Part shown: positions 22,701 through 33,100 of the stretch, piece after piece
Numbering within the stretch: the stretch's first letter is position 1
How the letters are laid out: the number at the start of each line of letters is the position of its first letter
DNA from: Ectocarpus siliculosus
Lineage: Eukaryota > Sar > Phaeophyceae > Ectocarpales > Ectocarpaceae
DNA: 33,333 nt
Direction of reading: 5' to 3'
NCBI GenBank assembly: GCA_000310025.1
Contig: FN649741.1
Location: forward strand, 2,344,841 to 2,378,173
The notes under the pieces: generated by a model
Told to the model about the DNA's origin: nothing
What the model saw: only the letters and a program-made list of their open reading frames with translations
Database searches by the model: none
Program-made: the position numbers and the translations under genes

Positions 22701-25363
22701 GCGCGACCTCGCATGACTTTTCGCACGCCATCACGCTTTGCTTGATCGCCGTTTCGTGGACAACTTGCTCAAACGCTCTTAACGACTGAGCGACATATTG
22801 ATATATCTCGGCCTCCGTGGCAGCTTCATTCAGCTGGGATTGCAGGGTAAGCAGATTAGCGGCAGGGTGTAGATGACAAGAAAAGGCAAGGAGAACTTGT
22901 GGGTCAGCAGAGAGAAACGGCAATTTTCTTTTCATGCCGTTTGTTGTCCGAAATACCTATTTCTGTCTAGCGCGAAGATGCTGCCTGCTAAGTGGACAGC
23001 CTTATCCTACAGTAGCTCAGCAAAGCAGGTACGCAAAACTCTATCGGCACACGCCAGTTCCGGTCAAAACGTCTGGTTGGAGGACACACTGCCAGACAAC
23101 ACCGCGATGCAACCGACCACACACCTGCGGAGTAGTTTGCTCTTGGGCGGTGAACAACTTGATCTGACCACTGTCCGTAGGAAGAGAGGGCGGCATATTT
23201 GTGCTTGACAACCTCGGCGAAACCCTGGTCAGCGCATGGCCGCATGCGTAGGATCCACATCAAATTCAGGGACACAACAAAGGATTCTCCAAATCCTAGG
23301 ATGAGGTGAGATGAGAAATCAGGCTTGGCAAAAGTCGATTTGTGCAAGCAGTCTGTGAGGAACTGGATCCACTGCATGCCCTAGACCATAAAATTGGAAA
23401 ACCGTCGTCCGCGCCACCGCACGGGAAACGGCATAGAACTACCTAGAGGAGGCTTCTCTTTTGTACCCCGGTCACTGTCAGCACTCTGGGGAGGGTGTAA
23501 TGGACCCCTCACCACTGGAAGCGTTTCTGCGGACCCTTGCTCAATAGCACTCGTCAACAACGAGTCCGAAAGAGCCAGGTACGCCTGAAACCGCACCTAA
23601 GGACGAACGTACCAGTCAGATGGAGGCACATCGGAGGGAACAAAAAACAGGAGATGTCAGCTGGAACAGACAATTTCCAACGTGTTCCAGGAATGCCGTG
23701 GATGACGACCGTTTGCTACTGCCCATGCGCGCCGGCTGCCTGGACATAGAGAATCGGAATCGGACACATCATGCATCAACGGCGATGCGCAACCACACGA
23801 ACGGCAGGGGCTGGGGTGATGGCTCACCATGTCTCCCGTAAAGCCGTGCACGTAGGCCAGAATTGCCCATGCCCTGGGTAGGAACAAACAAGCAGGCAGG
23901 ATGAAGAAATTGGCGTGCTTTGTTGCAAAAGCACGAACCTCTAGTCTTCGGACAAGCCCGACGACTCTTCCCAGAAAGAAAGCGTTAGGTGATGAGCTAT
24001 ATTAAGTATAGATAGACAGCCGCCCACACTTCAATCGAAATGCTCCCTGACGGCCGTGGTCTTGATATCTACTGTCCCAGTGCGACTCACTTTGCGACCT
24101 CCACGTCTGCGGGACCGGAGTTTCTCTTAGCCAAAGCTTCCTGTGCCAGTTCAGAGTACTTTGACACCTTTCGAAAACCACCGGGCGAGGCAGGGAGGTC
24201 TGTAGCATCAACAAGCTGGTCCAGGGAAGCAAAATCCACCAGTTGGTGTTTCCAATGGCCCACAGAAAAAGTGACAGCCGATTGCACCCTTCGGCAATCG
24301 ATAAGCGTTTTCTTCACCTTGTGCAGAGGGAGAGAAACGACGCCACCGTCTTACCGACTCGATCGGACACCCCTTCGCAAGCGCCCCCAGAGCAATTACA
24401 CACCAGAACGTGCACATTGACGGGTGATTGTGTTTCGAGACCTCACTCCAATCCGCCCCTCGTGCGATTGCATCGAAAGGTTCTTCCTCGTCACCGTCAG
24501 CCTCAACAGCTGACTGCTGCAGAGAGGCGGGTGCCGTCATGATCTTCACCATCGTCTCGCGAAAATGACAGCCAAAACAGCAACATCATCGTACAGGTCC
24601 CACGTGTCGGGTGGTCGTGTGAGATAGGCGGGACAAACCGACAGCACCACTCGAGCGACAACGCTGTGCTGTTAGGATGCAAGTTTAACGACATAGACCA
24701 CTGTACACACGAGTAGCAGCACGTAGCCAAGCGGCGTTCCCCGCCCATTGTGTACAAATACCCATACCTGTTGGTGGTTAGCGGAAGAAAGCCAACGCAG
24801 CCGAAGAAGTCGCTGAGGAAGGCGCTCTCCTGCATGCCCAACAGACCAGTCGCCGGAGATGCGCTCAACCTGAACCTGTGTGTAGCGAAAGGATATGGAA
24901 GAAAGCCATGAATGAAGAAGTGCCTCAATGTACTATACCATGCAAGACGCCACGGGCGCTCTCCCCCAATGCTGACAGGGTGAGCTTGTCCGCTATTCCG
25001 CCCCGACAGGCAGGTGTTTGACCCCTACGGATGTCATGATTCAGTACGAACGTGCATGGGTAAGTCGCGTTGCACGTCTGTGCGCTACTGTTTGTTGGGT
25101 CTGCATGATCATTGGATATTCAACGCAAAACGTCGACATGACGAGGGTTGACCAGACCTCTTGAACTTAGTTTTGTGTACCTCTTCAAAGGTATCCTGCC
25201 TGTCGTCGCGGGTGCACCGGGTGGTGAGGATTGGACCATGGGCCCTCTACCGTGCACGCCATCAAGATCAGGTGACTGATGCTGACATTGATCCCGGTTT
25301 GGTTGAGGGAGGTGCCACCTCCGTTTGCGGTACGTGCACTGGTTGCCTGATCTCATACAGCGC
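19796..25363 (-). CDS. Zn2Cys6-type regulator-like protein, multi-exon; 5' end not located
   Basis: Exons (minus, 5' to 3'): 25319-25363, 24768-24875, 24355-24568, 24091-24167, 23828-23873, 23513-23596, about 23125-23224, 22568-22833, 22361-22402, 21927-22040, 20522-20701, 19796-20249. Phases agree except around the seventh exon, whose 3' end is uncertain. The first visible exon gives RCMRSGNQCTYRKRR, like the second half of a fungal Zn2Cys6 cluster (C-x6-C then Tyr and basic residues); the first cysteines should lie in an upstream exon. Later exons give SPATGLLGMQE, CTFWCVIALGALAKG, KYSELAQEALAKR, AWAILAYVHGFTGDM, AYLALSDSLLTSAIEQGS, GFAEVVKHK, SVRGGFGSLLIN, KAAKGDWHATLERIG and SFRPSGSLPVPPLEEW. 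I recall this series from stramenopile proteins annotated with fungal-type Zn-clusters; that is memory, not a search. The last exon is an acidic, Ser-rich tail. The role would be DNA-binding transcription control in the nucleus, by inference. Confidence 0.68.
24569..24572 (-). other. Non-canonical (TG) splice acceptor before the third visible exon of the regulator-like gene
   Basis: The preceding exon ends ACC AAC AG|GTATGG (phase 2). The next coding frame reads T CAT TTT CGC GAG ACG ATG, which needs an acceptor right before that T. The bases there are GGCTG, not CAG. The nearest AG (before ACG ATG) would shift the frame and stop at once. Either this is a GT-TG intron, a mutated acceptor, or a sequence error. 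Confidence 0.5.
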
Positions 25364-25501
25364 CTGCGCTCACACGCGTATTTCGAGGGAAAAACGATCA
25401 GCACAACGGCCGTGGTTCACGACGTGGGTCTGTGCGATGTATTCTGGTGGGAACATTGAAGGCACTCAAACGCGTTCACTTGTGTATATCAAACTAGCAT
25501 T

Positions 25502-25624
25502 ATGTCCTGCTACCGCAACAAGGGCACGGATTTCGAGGACAAGCGGGTCACCCCGCTACACGTGGCACGTGGCCCCAACGACCGTACAGAACTGAACGGA
25601 CCGCCTATCAAGTACTTTCAGTAG
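25502..25624 (+). CDS. Small orphan ORF (40 residues), uncertain
   Basis: An ATG-started frame reads MSCYRNKGTDFEDKRV and ends KYFQ-stop. The composition is protein-like and charged, without low complexity. It lies antisense and upstream of the visible start of the regulator-like gene, 40 bases before a second plus-strand ORF. No family is recognised. It could be a remnant of a coding sequence or chance. Confidence 0.2.
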   Translation: MSCYRNKGTDFEDKRVTPLHVARGPNDRTELNGPPIKYFQ

Positions 25625-25664
25625 TCCCCTTAAGCTGCAGCACAGCACGACTAGAGCAAGGCAG

Positions 25665-25865
25665 ATGCTGGAAGAACACACTCGATTCTACAATAGCTCT
25701 GCACCTGTGATTCATGACTGGAATTTGAAAGACTGGCACGGAAAATGTGAATACCTCCTCCGTTTAATAATATACGCTCGCTTGGAAGAAATGTGTACCG
25801 CGTTGGGAATTTCAAACTGGAGCTTGATTTTTCCGACAGAAAACGAGGAAGACTTCAGAATGTAG
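25665..25865 (+). CDS. Small orphan ORF (66 residues), uncertain
   Basis: An ATG-started frame reads MLEEHTRFYNSSAPVIHDW and continues with an amphipathic, Leu/Arg-rich stretch (YLLRLIIYARLEEMCTALGI) to a stop. Composition looks protein-like. It might be one exon of a small gene with the ORF at 25502-25624 or a degraded gene. No homologue is recognised. Confidence 0.25.
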   Translation: MLEEHTRFYNSSAPVIHDWNLKDWHGKCEYLLRLIIYARLEEMCTALGISNWSLIFPTENEEDFRM

Positions 25866-26090
25866 GGCACCACTCCTCAAACCAACCCCCAATATCACAG
25901 GTGTAGAATTACGCACTTGAAGCGGTTGTTGGCAAGGAACTCAGCCCACATGGCCCCTTGCATTTTCGACGCAGCAGCCATCCTTGGATTGCCGCCAACC
26001 GGTATCGTACCCTCCCCGCTTTTTTTCGGTTGTTTTCTTCTATATATGTGTGTAACAGGCTGTTGGTGTGTTTGTGCTGTCATTTGTTAG

Positions 26091-26212
26091 GATCGCACAC
26101 ATCGGAGTCTTGGCACGGGGGTGCGCGTTCGAAACACCCCCCATCGGCGCGTTGTATTTGTTCAGAATCGCACGGATCGGAGTCATCGCACGGGGTGTGC
26201 GTTATATTTTCA
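26091..26212. repeat. Imperfect tandem duplication next to the left LTR-like repeat
   Basis: The block GATCGCACACATCGGAGTCT..GCACGGGGGTGCGCGTT (from 26091) recurs in diverged form from 26165. A related block (ATCGGCGTCTTGGCAC) lies at about 29164, just outside the right LTR-like repeat. Confidence 0.6.
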
Positions 26213-26254
26213 GGATCAAATATTACTTCATGTTGGCATGTCTGTATATGCCCG

Positions 26255-26495
26255 TGTTGTGTGAGCTCCAGAGTCCAAAGAGCGTTGTTGACCGCATGTA
26301 TTAGATCGTAGGGGCGACATTAGAGAGGAGGAGTAGGAGAAAGGAAGAGTGCCCGGCTAAAACCAGTCGAAAGGGCGGCCCGCAAGTCGTATCCCAAAAT
26401 CTCTCCTAGCATGCCCCTCAATGTCATTCCCATCTGCGATATACGAAACCGTCAGTATCGGTACAATCTGACCAATCTACTTCCACGCACAAACA
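26255..26495 (-). mobile_element. LTR-like repeat, copy 1 (241 bp)
   Basis: This copy is roughly 88% similar by eye to 28894-29135. On the minus strand it begins TGTTTGTGCGTGG and ends CACACAACA, i.e. TGTT...AACA termini as in LTRs. Similarity continues about 18 bases beyond the AACA end (GGCATATACA.ACATGC) in both copies, which suggests that both are 5' LTRs followed by the same leader, rather than a simple LTR pair. No target-site duplication was seen. Confidence 0.6.
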
Positions 26496-28893
26496 CCCTC
26501 CCTTGGTTCTTCACGCCAGTGACTAGCCACCCGTACGTCGAAAGTATATCCGTAAAAACACCTAGAACAACGAGAATCAAAAGCAAGGGGAAACCCTCTA
26601 TCGGATTAAGACCCCGTATGAAACTCAACGCCTTCACGCAGTTCACATCACAAAGGTTCGAACGGCCGTTCTGCAAGATCAAGGCAAGGCACTGTCATAA
26701 TACCGCCCAGGGCTCACTCTACGCGCCACGGGCGGGTGACTTGACACTATCCAACCTTGCGCGGCACCATACAAATCAACCACGGTCCCCACCCTCTGGC
26801 GAGGTTATGCGACAAACTTGGCCAAATATAAACCACCAACAAAGCACCTGATATGTACTTTGCTGTCAGCATTCCCAACAAAAACACTGATCATCTACGC
26901 CTTTTGCCCTCCCTTGCGCAGCAAGCTGCCTGGTAGTTGGGGACGACTTCGTACGCCGTCTCTGGTGTCCCATTCAACGAGCGCTCTCTACTCTCCCTTG
27001 GGGAGGCGTTTTTCCTTTCTTCACTCCCTAGAACATAGGCGACCCCGATGAGATGAGATTCCAACTCCCAAGATACGTTAAATTCGTTAGATGGTCTTAT
27101 CTACCAGACTACTCAGTCAGCTGACTGCCCTGGAAGTACATACACACGGCGAGCATCCAAAATTCGCTGAAAAAAAAAAAAGCAGACACATGATACAGCA
27201 TGCCTCCGTTCGCGGAAATATGACCAATAACTTCACCAGAAGAGTCAGTCCAACAACATCCGAGAGTCCAACAACGCCGGCCACAATCAAAACCCTGCTA
27301 CAACGAAATAGTTCCACCTCAAACATGAAGCTGCATCTGAACGTCTGAATGCCACCGTCTCTGCAATCTTTCTTTCCCGTCAGACTATACCGCAGTCGAA
27401 GCACGATAAATGAAGTTTGCATTCTTGCATCAAGAGTGGACGTTGCAGAATATCTCCAGACCGGGCGTGAACTCTCCAAGTATCAAACTCTCCGAAACAA
27501 ATACGCAAGTCGTCACCCTCCCATATTCTGCAACCACGCAGGTACGCAAAACAAGTGATGATTCCGTGAAACTCAAGCATGTGGACGGTGGGAACATTTC
27601 ACCCTCGCATCCCTCACACAGCAACAAACAGCGATTTCTTCAAACCTTAGAACGCGCCTCTCCTGTGACTTAGACTATTCCATGAAAGACAAACGCCTGT
27701 CGTCGCATGACTCCAAACGCAAGGAACCAAAACATATCCCAGTACCAACCAGAATTGAATATTATTGCCCCCGGCATCCACCGCGAAGCCCCAGGATTAA
27801 CTTGCCCGCGGAATCCACCGCACACCGAGTGCCCGCGGAACCCACCGCGCAGCTGGTACCTATTTCGCTTCAACACCCGCCCACACCCGAACTCCCTCGG
27901 CGCCGCGATGTTCCTCGGTGCAGCGGCGGCTCGTAGAGCCACACAATGGCTTTGTCGTGTCTTGGCATGCCAGCTGCTGGTGTGAAGGGTACGCGGTGCC
28001 CCGCGCCACTTGGTAAGCTACCTTCCCTCGTAGGACAGGATAGCCACGGCTCTCTACTACCGTGCTGTGGGCGATATCTCCAACGACTTGTGTACGCCCC
28101 CCCCCCGCTCGACAGCGAGGCTTGGACGATGGACTGAGTCGTGGTACCAACCAAACTCGGGAGTAGTAGCGGATACTGTCCTCTGCTCGCATAACCCGCA
28201 CCTGCGGGCGAGCGGCAGCCTGCTTGCTCCCGCTCTGCGGAGCCCCCTTGGGACTCCCGGTGGACATTCACCACCTAGCATTTCCACCGTCCAGCAGCAC
28301 CCTCCTTGGCGCCACCTGACTTCGCCCGACATCTCCTGAATGGAAATGTCGGTTGCTGTGGCACCATCCGTGTAGTGCCCCCAGCGGCAACGCTGCTGCA
28401 TACAGCGCCGCCACCAGCGGAGAGAGTTGGTGCTGTAGATTCCATCACCAAACCTACCGTCAGCAGGGAACTCCACAATCCACACCAGGACGCCTTCCAC
28501 GCCCAGCCTACTGCTGCTCTCTCCTCCAGCAGCGTCGCCCTCCCTGACAGCCAACGCGGAATGCAGCTCCTGGTTGCTGCTCGGGAGAACCACACCGATT
28601 CCCCCGCACCTGCGGCGCCCTTTTCCAGTGCCGCCAACCCTTCCTGGCCTTGCCCTTCCGACTCGGCCCGCAGCAGCGATGGCAGCGTACCCATCGTCTC
28701 CTGCGTCCCTGGCTCTCGTCTCCACTCGAGCCCTTGGTCTAAACCTGCGTGTCGTGTCACTCAGAAAGATGCTTACCACTGGACACACACTCACTCCCCT
28801 CCCTGCTGCTGCGTCGCCATACACAGCTGAACTCGGAAGATCACGGGCTTCTCCGGACGACACAATTATTTCTAGCATGTTTGTATATGCCTA
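26496..28893. other. Segment between LTR-like repeats; no recognisable gag or pol
   Basis: The left part is AT-richer with short ORFs; the right part (27.7-28.88 kb) is GC-rich with overlapping ORFs on both strands. The plus frame 28279-28833 has codon third positions rich in C/G and reads APPDFARHLLNGNV and later Ser/Pro/Ala-rich sequence. A minus frame (28057-28878) starts just inside copy 2 of the repeat. None matches a family I know. It may be the interior of a non-autonomous or decayed retroelement. Confidence 0.35.
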
Positions 28894-29135
28894 TGTTGTG
28901 TGAGCTCCAGAGTCCAAAGGAGTGTTGTTAACCGCATGTATTTGACCGTAGGGGCGAGATCAGAGAGGAGGAGTAGGAGAAAGAAGGAGTGCCAGGCCAA
29001 AACCGGTCGAAAGGGGGACCCGCAACTCGTATCCCAAAGTATCTCCTACCATGTCCCTCAATATCATTCCCATCTGCGATATACGAAACCACCAGTATCG
29101 GTACAATCCGACCAATCTACTTCCACGCACAAACA
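28894..29135 (-). mobile_element. LTR-like repeat, copy 2 (242 bp)
   Basis: This is the second copy of the repeat at 26255-26495, in the same orientation and with the same TGTT...AACA ends on the minus strand. Its 3' leader (minus strand) runs into an open frame starting ATGCTAGAAATAATTGTG. Confidence 0.6.
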
Positions 29136-29566
29136 CCGCACAGGTATCGGGTAAATGACACGTATCGGCGTCTTGGCACCCCTGTGCGATAGAAATCCAA
29201 GAAAGAAAACGTTTAATAATAAAGACGACCGCACAGTGTGCGAAGACCCGCATCCTTACGGTATTGGGTTTCGTGCCCACATGGGCTCTACATGTAACTG
29301 CACGTACGTATGATATGTTGCTGTAGTTGTTTCGTCGTATGCATACAGGAACACTCTTACAATAAAAAGATAATTGTTATTCTCCGGCGCAGTGATGAGA
29401 GTTTTTCACTTGTATGCATACGCAAAGAGGACCATTGGCGCTCGGAGAGATTTTTTCATGTTTTGACAGACTGGTGACAGACGTACGTACTTGTACATAC
29501 ACACAGAGAGACAGAGAGAAAACACCGAAGGAATAAATGGGTAAATAACCGCCGAATGTTTCGGCT
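29136..29566. other. Spacer between repeats, no gene
   Basis: It contains two copies of the palindrome GTATGCATAC (about 29337 and 29413), a short AGAC/AGAG-rich run near 29503, and no convincing ORF. Confidence 0.5.
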
Positions 29567-29997
29567 TGTTGGATGTACTCACAGCATCAACAGATTATTG
29601 CGAGCAAGAATTTCCCGAGCAGATGGAGCGGGGAGTTTGGGGGTTCAATGGTTGCTATGGATTAGATTTGGTGGTACCAACTTTATCACATATTGCAGGT
29701 TTGAGGGTATGGGTGTCTACAACGGAATTTGTGTGCGTGGCTTGTGGTTCCTCACTTCCTTTTTCTGTGTATAATCAAGTCCTTTTTTCCGGCTCTCACG
29801 CCAACCCCGGCTTCCACGCCCATACTCCGGCTATCACGCCAACCCGGCTTCCACGCCTTCAGGACTCCCACGTCCCTAAATATACCTTTACATCAGGGCC
29901 ACCACGCCACCCGGCTTCCACGCCACAACTATATTATACACGAGCTTCCACGCTCCACCACGTAGAAGGGCTTTCACGCCCGCGGATAGTTTCTACA
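29567..29997 (+). mobile_element. Candidate 5' LTR of the copia element
   Basis: The segment starts TGTTGGATGTAC and ends TTTCTACA, giving TGT...ACA ends, and lies 141 bases upstream of the Gag-Pol start. It contains TATA-like sequence at about 29930-29939 (CTATATTATA) and a cluster of 12-bp repeats. The matching 3' LTR would lie beyond the window, so the boundaries cannot be confirmed here, and no clear tRNA-complementary primer site was identified. Confidence 0.4.
29791..29980 (+). repeat. About nine copies of a 12-bp motif, GGCTTCCACGCC
   Basis: Copies with 0-3 mismatches start at about 29791, 29809, 29829, 29846, 29864, 29897, 29913, 29943 and 29969, spaced 15-33 bases apart. They flank the TATA-like sequence inside the candidate LTR, as transcription-factor site arrays do in some copia LTRs. 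Confidence 0.75.
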
Positions 29998-30138
29998 TTT
30001 TGACCGTTGGCAGTACCCAGCTGCTGGCACCTTTTGTTTCCCACTACGGGACCCCGCGCCGAGGCACCCACGCACAAAGCTACTCAACACGCTAGCGTTT
30101 CGATCAAGAGAGTGGCCGCTGTGTCCTACGCGCGCAAG

Positions 30139-33100
30139 ATGCCGGATGGAGACGGACGACAGCCTCCGGGGGGACAAGGTCATGGTGATCCTTCCCCGGG
30201 AGAAGGCACCGGCGATGGAGGAACCAACTATTCGTTCACCGCCGATGCAGAAGAACAAGACAATCTGGGAGGGAGAGCGGCGGCGGGGGGAGATCAGCAA
30301 GACTCGATGCGTCAGCTGGTCGACCTTCTCAAGCATGCTTTCACGGCAAACTCCCAGGACCAGGGGCATCGTGCCCATTCAGGCACGTCTAGCGCCCAGA
30401 CAGTAGAGTTGAAACAGCGGGACAAAGTCGAGGTCCCTGTTTGGAGTGATGATTTCCTCAAAAATCGATCGATGGAGGTTGCGTTGCGGATTTTCACGAG
30501 TGCGTTTGAAGCGTGGATGGAGAACGAGGGAGTGGTTGACGCAATGAGAGGCCCAGAGATTCCTGTAGCTGCAGCTCAAGTGAATGTGGATTGGATGAAA
30601 CGTTCGTTTGGTGAGGAGAGAGTAAAGCAGTCTAGGAAGGTATGGATTTTCATGCTGTCGAAGATCACGGCACAATCTATTCAAGGGCAATTGCTCGCAG
30701 CGGAGAGTCCGCAAGCCGGGTACAAAATTTTCTTGGACTACTACCGACGCAGTAAAAACGAGGAAAGACAGACGTTTGATGATCAGTGGAATGTGCTGTG
30801 TCAGAGGAATGGAGAAAGTTTGATGGACTACTTTGGTAGAGCTAAGGCGCTTTGGATGAGACTGGTGTCATACGGTGATAATCGTGCTGAAGTGTCCATG
30901 TGCAAGCACATCGCTCGGGGTTTTTTGCCAGAATTTGAGAAAATTAAAGAGCGTGTCCTTTTTCACCCCATGTTGTCGAGTGCACAAATGCAGGAGGCGT
31001 TGAGGACGGCTGAGCACGAGCAGAGGTACGAGCGGAGGTCTGGAGAGAGAGGAGAGGAGACGAGGCACGCCCTCGTCGCTGCCGGCATGGGCCGGGGCGG
31101 CGGGCAGAGGAGACCAGCCATTGTCGGCATGGGTCACGGCGGACCGCAGCAGCAGCAGCAGCAGCAGCAGCCACAGGCGTCGATGCAGCCACCGCAGCAG
31201 CAGCAGCGGCAGCAGCAGCAGAAGCAGCAGCAGCAGCTGGGACCGTACATCTGCCAGTACCACGGGCCCAACACCTCGCACGCGACCGCTGACTGTCACA
31301 AGTTGCGCAGCGAGTTCCTGGCGAATTACAACGAGATCAGCGCGTACTTGAGCGGCAGGAGGGACGCCGAGGCGGCCGCTCATCCACGAGGCGGATCGCA
31401 GAACCTGGGGCGGGTTGGTGGTCCATCAGTACAGCAGTCGTACCAATTCCAACACGGTGCGGGCTGGAGTCAGGGCCACCCTCATGCGCCTCAGGGGCCG
31501 CCGCGTGGGCCAGGACCCGGAGCTGGGGGGCAGATGCAGGGGCGCAACGATGGGGGACGGGGCTACGGCGGCTACGGGCCTCGCCCCTACGAAAGCCGTG
31601 GGCAAGGCGGCGGCCGCGGGGGCAATTTCCCGCCGGCCAACGTACCTGCAGGGCAGCTTGCCAGCGTCCCGCGGCCCTTTTTTCCGGCTCACCAGGCCAT
31701 CGGGGGCGGAGATTCGTTCGGTGGCGAAAGCAGCTCGGGATGGCAGCAAACGTCGGCGCCGGCACCCACGCCAAGCTGGGCCCCATCACCTTCCGAGGCG
31801 GGATACGGGTATGGGCTCGCGGCTCACGGGGGGAACCACAGCGGCGGTTCCTACGGCAACGCCGGCGGGGGATTTGGCTTCGGCTATTTTTCCGAAGACG
31901 GCGGGCCGCACCAGCAGCAGGAGGCCAACGTAACATACTGCCCTTCTGCTGCAGGTCCTGACGCGTATCAGCCGAGAGTCTACAACGAGGCCTTCTACGT
32001 CTCGGAGCAGCCGGCGCCCTTCCCGCAGCAGCAGGCGAGTTTTGAGCAGCAGCAGGAGCAGCAGTACCACGGCGTGCCTCAGGCGGCCTCTTCCTCCTCC
32101 TCTCCCTCTCCAGATCCAGGCGACGTTCTACCTCCTGCTGGCGACGCCCCTCTTCGTCTCTTCATGGCACGAAGTGTGTGCCCTCGAGGCAAGTTTGATT
32201 CTTTTCTTGAGTCTGCGTTTGGTTTTAAGGCGTCTGACGTTTTCGTACCTGCTGTACCCGGTGTTGACCCTGAAATGCTTGCGAGTCACGATAGGAATCA
32301 CTGTTTTTCTGAGCAAGATTTGCACAGGGTTGCTTCTCCGAGTCTGTCTGCGATGTTCGAGAATTATGAGAAGGAGACCGATTTTCATGAGACTGATGCG
32401 ATTGTGCCCGCTGTGCCTGACGTGGTTGTGAGTACTGAGTCTGATGGGATAATGCATGCTGTCCATGATGTGAGGGTGCCTCCTATGCCTGCTGTGATCG
32501 CGACTGCTGAGCCGGATAAGATTGTGCCTGCTGCCTCTGATGTATCTGGAATGCTAATTGTAGCTCGTGTCACCAAGCGTCCCACAGTAGACAAAGCTTT
32601 TCTATGCCAACCGTACATGCCGAATCCGAAGGGTAGCGAGCAGTGGCAGGCCGATTCTGGAGCGAGCGCGATGATTTCGAACCAGATAGATCACATGTAC
32701 GACATTCGCCACTTGGGCCAGGATGAACAATTTATTCAAATTGGAGACTCGGCTCTCATCAAGGTTGCAGCTGTAGGAAGCTTAGACCTTCGGTTCCACC
32801 AAATCGGAGCCGACGGGAAACAGGAAGACATAGACATTACTGTGCCAGAAGTTTTGTTTGTGCCCGGGTGTGGATTCAATCTTTTTTCGGTTTGGAAAGT
32901 TTCGCACAAGCATGAAGTCCGCATAAACCCTAGCGGAACTCAACTGCTGCACGGTAAACTACGATTCATCCGTGGAGTGTCAAGTGACTCCCTTTTCGCC
33001 TCCCGCCTTCCCCACAAAGATGTGTCTCAAGTGAATGTTGCGCGTGAGAGTTTTCTGGTGAAGCCGGCCTCTACTGCCGAGAGTAGTGACCCCTCGAGAG

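Noticed and set aside
31121-31936. Ser/Gly-rich plus ORFs and Ala/Arg/Leu-rich minus ORFs over the copia gene
   Set aside because: They are alternate-frame readings of the polyGln and Gly-rich part of Gag-Pol.
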